In this document: piece after piece, positions 60,152 through 64,000 of the stretch | How positions within the stretch are numbered: position 1 is the first letter of the stretch | How the letters are laid out: each line of letters starts with the position of its first letter | Source of the DNA: Excoecaria cochinchinensis | Taxonomy: Eukaryota; Streptophyta; Magnoliopsida; Malpighiales; Euphorbiaceae | Reading direction: 5' to 3' | Length of the DNA stretch: 64,000 bases | NCBI GenBank assembly: GCA_947683425.1 | Contig: CANTUQ010000119.1 | Span: 2,665,001-2,729,000, forward strand | Notes under the pieces: generated by a model | What the model was told of the DNA's origin: nothing | The model's input: only the letters and a program-made list of their open reading frames with translations | Databases searched by the model: none | Translations under genes and position numbers: made by a program

Positions 60152-63100
60152 TGTAACACCCTTATACCCGTAAATGATGCGGATACCGAATGTCACAACA
60201 CTGCACTGCATTACCAATCACTGATGATACACTTGAAAGCTCTGAATTTTTTTTTATAACAAACACAACAATACATTAACACATAAATTACCTATCCATA
60301 CCATAGCTTCCCCAACTATGCTCGTATACATGCCATGCAAATCCTTCGATCCTTGCTGTTGCTCAATCTTTAATTGCTTCTACGTCTTCGACCACGTCTA
60401 ACTATTATAACCTGTGCGCATTTAACACACTATGCGCTGAGCATTAAAATGCCCACTGGTGGATACTTATCCTAAGTTTTCCATACTAATCCTATATACT
60501 TGGTCACTTAATTGTTTTACTGTATTTAGGTTATGGGGTTAATTATTTTTAGGTATTTTAAACAGTTTATAACATACCTTAATGGCGTTCACTATCCGTG
60601 TCTTTATCATTATCACTATTATCACTAATCAATGTCTTTACCTTTATCACTACTCTGTAATTCGTTATTCACTGTTATACCATTAACACTTTCACTATCA
60701 CTTATACTGCTAACCTTTACACTTATCGATTTCACTGTCATTCACATTGTTAATCTTTACACTTATCAATTCCACTGTTATTTACACTATAAATCTTTAT
60801 ATTTGTTCACTTTACTATCATTGATCAATTTCAATGTTTTACTTTAATTATTTGTTTTATTCTCTTTATTACTATTATCATTAACTTTATCTTGTGCACT
60901 AATGATTCTTGTCACTTAAAACTTTGTTCAGTATGTCATTTACAATCAATTTCATATGTATCTCTTTTTAATACTTTTATCTTTGTAAATAACCTATTAG
61001 ATTCCTTCCTTGGTGAATGCTCAATTACAATTTAATTTCGGATACTAAATTGTATATCAACTTACTTAATAATTTATCATTATTTCACTACTAGTAACAC
61101 TAATCAAATACTATTACTTTCTTTGCATTTCTAACATTTCCTTTACTCTTTTACACTACACTAACTCTCTTACTTTAATATCATTTACTATGTTAAATCT
61201 TCCGATAAGTCATTTACTTAAATTAATTTCGATTGCATTTATTCTTGTGTGGTTATCACTATACTTTAATCACTATTTTATTTTTTCCATTACTATTTCG
61301 ATTCTATACTTATCAACATTTTTACTTTATAATATCACTTATCAATTTCATTTCACTTAGACACTCGTTTTATTTAACAATTTTCACTTATCACTTAACT
61401 ATCGATTGGCCTATAACTGTCTCTTTTTACTATTCATTTGGTCCACATATACGTCATTATAAATTTCATTACTAATATGTTATTTCTTATTCGACTTTGG
61501 TCACTTATATTATTATTCATAATAATGGACTATCTATTTTCCTTTATCGTAACACAATTTATTAATCACTCTATCCTTTATCACTTTTACTATGAAAATC
61601 TGTATTTCCCAATATAATCAATTAGGCATTTCTACTATTCTAATTTATTTCGTCTACACTTAATTTGTTAATCCTTCTTATTACCTTTATTCAGTTAATT
61701 TTCATTGTAGCTTAATTCACTATAGCCTCCTAATAATTAACTTTACAATTTAATCTCTCTGATGTATATTATCATTGTTATCTTCCTTATTATTTATTTA
61801 TTTTCAAATATCATCTCTTAATTTATATACAACCAATTCATTAATTTACTTAGTGGTCTATTTCTTTTTCAATTTACACTTAAATATTACTACTAGCCTC
61901 GTTATAATCAATTACGTTTAATTCCAATAAATTTTACTTATTTACAATAATGTCACTCATTTGCCTATTTACCCTTCATTGTCACTAACATATTAATTCA
62001 ATCATTAATTTATTTTAATTTATTTAAATCACATACTCATAACTAGCCATTGTATACATAAATCCATCTAGTCACTACTATAATGTTCTCTTCACATTAC
62101 ACTATAGTCCCCATATTATTCATAAATTTCAATATTACCACTTTAATTCACTATAATTACAATCATACCACTAATTATAATTAATCTCACTATTAATATT
62201 ATTATTAAGTCACAAATTATATTTTAATTCTTGAATCACTCATTTAAATCATTCATTCACTTATGCATAAATTTTCACTAACTACAATATAATTAATTAA
62301 ATATAATATTTTATTCACTTTTTCCTCAATATAATGACTCACTTAAATTCATTAATTAATTAACTATATTACTATTTTGCCAATTAACATATATTTATAC
62401 TAATTCATTAATTAATCTCATTTTAATCATATTATTTATTAAATCACTTTAATTACATTAAATATATACATATTCCACAATTACTTCACCAACTATAATT
62501 ACTTACACTTAAGTCCTTAATCTTTTCACTTAATTCCATATACGTCCCTAACTTTTTCATTAATTACATCTATGTCCCATCTTTTATATTAATTACATTC
62601 ATGTCCTTACTTTTGCTATAATACCCTCCATGTCCGTTCTTTTTTTTCCACTAATTCCCTTTATGTCCTCATTTTTTACTTAATTACCATTTTGCCCTTA
62701 CTTATTCAATATTTACCATTTTAACCTTATTTACCTTCCATTTTACACTTTTACCCTTATTTACTTATTTAATTACTATTTTACCTTTTTTTGCACTTAT
62801 TTTCCACTTTTAACCTTATATTTTCACTAAATTACATTTAGGTCCTTATATTATCACTTTTTCACTATTTTACCTTTTTAACGTCATAGTTGGTCAAAAT
62901 TACCAATTTACCCTTGCACTTACACTTTTTACTTAACTTGCTCACATTTTACCAACTTTTTTTGAAAAATTACCATTTTACCCCTAAACTTTCTATTTAC
63001 TCCATTTTAGTCCCATTTTCACTCACTTTCACTTTTATTACTATTTTAATTATTTTTATCACATAATTACCATTCTGCCCCTAGTATACACCCGGTAGAA

Positions 63101-64000
63101 AATCTAATAACCGGATATACGGGCCGTGGATCCCACAGATCCACTACATTATGAAATGATCCTAATAGGACCATCTCTCCCTACACTACACTACACTGAT
63201 CACTGAAATCACTAGATACACTATGAACACTAATCACTGCACTAAAATAGACAGTCATTGGTCTATCAATAGCAAGTCACCATGACTTGTACCACGGTGT
63301 GGAATCCCTTTGGCTAGCCAATTATATCCTGAACTAGATTTTTCTACCAGACCACTACTAAGGGCAATATATCATTAAAAATCACTTAAAATTCACTTTG
63401 TCAACATTCACATTACGGCCATGGTATCACTTTCACTTATACTTTCTCATACACACTCGTTTATCACTGTACATTCATTTTATACCATGATATACCATTA
63501 AACATCAAAATACATAATAAATACCACATATGTTCAATTCGGCCTCAACATTAACTTTTCATTTTGTTCACTTTAATTCCACTTAATCCTTCAATCATAC
63601 ACTTCACATGTTGTATTAGCCATAAATATCATTTACATGCCATATGACACAACATACCTTATTAATACCCTTAATAACCCATTCGGCCAAACCTTTACAA
63701 ATTCATTATGTTCATATTTCAATTCTTTAATTAGTCTACCATACATTATACAAGTTATACACACAATATCCATCATTTATAAGTCATATACATCATTTAT
63801 ACATTATGTTTTCCTTAAGATATCATTCTGCCAAAGAATCATTTTTACACTATGTTCACATTTAATTCATTTAATCACTCAAACCTTCCTTTTACATGTA
63901 ATACTCCTTATAAATTCCATTTATAAGCCATAAAAACCTAATGTACATTAAGTTTTCCTTATGTTTCCATTCAACCTCACATACACATTTCATACCATAA
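60152..64000 (-). repeat. AT-rich minus-strand LTR J, running off the window
   Basis: Left end TGTAACACCCTTATACCCG (LTR 3' end on the minus strand). It has the double-hairpin module at 60416-60454. The rest is very AT-rich, with no coding signal; 62500-63080 is a decayed tandem of TTACCATTTTACCC-like phrases. Small open frames here carry no domain. The other LTR end is not in the window. Confidence 0.5.
60416..60454 (-). promoter_or_regulatory. Double-hairpin module in LTR J
   Basis: Minus strand GGGCAT-TTTA-ATGCTC, then GCGCAT...ATGCGC, then ACAGG. The layout and loops match the modules of A-D but the stem bases are almost all different. Confidence 0.55.

Overview
This window is plant nuclear DNA that consists almost entirely of transposable elements. 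I see no intact host gene, rRNA gene, functional tRNA gene or CRISPR array. Evidence for a flowering plant: Ty3/gypsy chromovirus polyproteins that end in a chromodomain (Tekay/Del type), very long Tat/Ogre-type LTRs with a 'TGGCGACTCC' primer binding site, an En/Spm (CACTA) element with the CACTACAAGAAAA terminus, and an Ac-like hAT MITE with an 8-bp target duplication. The density of nested, decayed elements suggests heterochromatin. The species cannot be named from this alone.

Left stack (1-30830), a nest read from the right halves of each element. CACTA (1-5152) sits inside the 5' LTR of gypsy A (5153-16691). A sits inside the pol gene of gypsy C (minus strand, 16692-22008). C sits inside the 5' LTR of gypsy D (22009-29127). 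D sits in the leader of a Tat/Ogre-like gag element E (29128-~30830). The left halves of A, C, D and E lie outside the window. A's 3' LTR carries an inverted solo LTR of a Tat/Ogre family (13990-16027, target duplication GTACC). D's 3' LTR carries a hAT MITE (28068-28768, target duplication GTCTTATC). The CACTA element carries exon-like fragments of at least three host genes in one orientation.

Middle and right stack. An Ogre-like LTR-like segment (L, ~30831-33099) and part of a minus-strand gypsy-type LTR (K, ~33100-33676 and 57365-58279) flank a large Tat/Ogre-type element F (33677-57364). F encodes only Gag. Its gag gene is interrupted by a solo LTR G (38673-41567, target duplication CAACC). 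Its downstream region is interrupted by a full-length Tekay-type element B (42166-51848, target duplication ATTAT), the best preserved element here. F's 3' untranslated region has a 26-bp tandem array followed by its polypurine tract. The right edge (58280-64000) is AT-rich, decayed, minus-strand LTR material (H, M, J).

The most unusual signal is inside the LTRs. The gypsy families A, B and C each carry about five to seven copies of a short hairpin at a pitch of about 73 bp. The arms are nearly the same within a family but differ between A and B/C, while spacers keep traces of common origin. Closer to the LTR 3' end, families A, B, C, D and J share a double-hairpin module whose stems differ between families by compensating changes. 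The Tat/Ogre-type LTRs carry their own GC-rich hairpins. Together this points to conserved, structure-based cis elements in these LTRs that standard annotation would not name.
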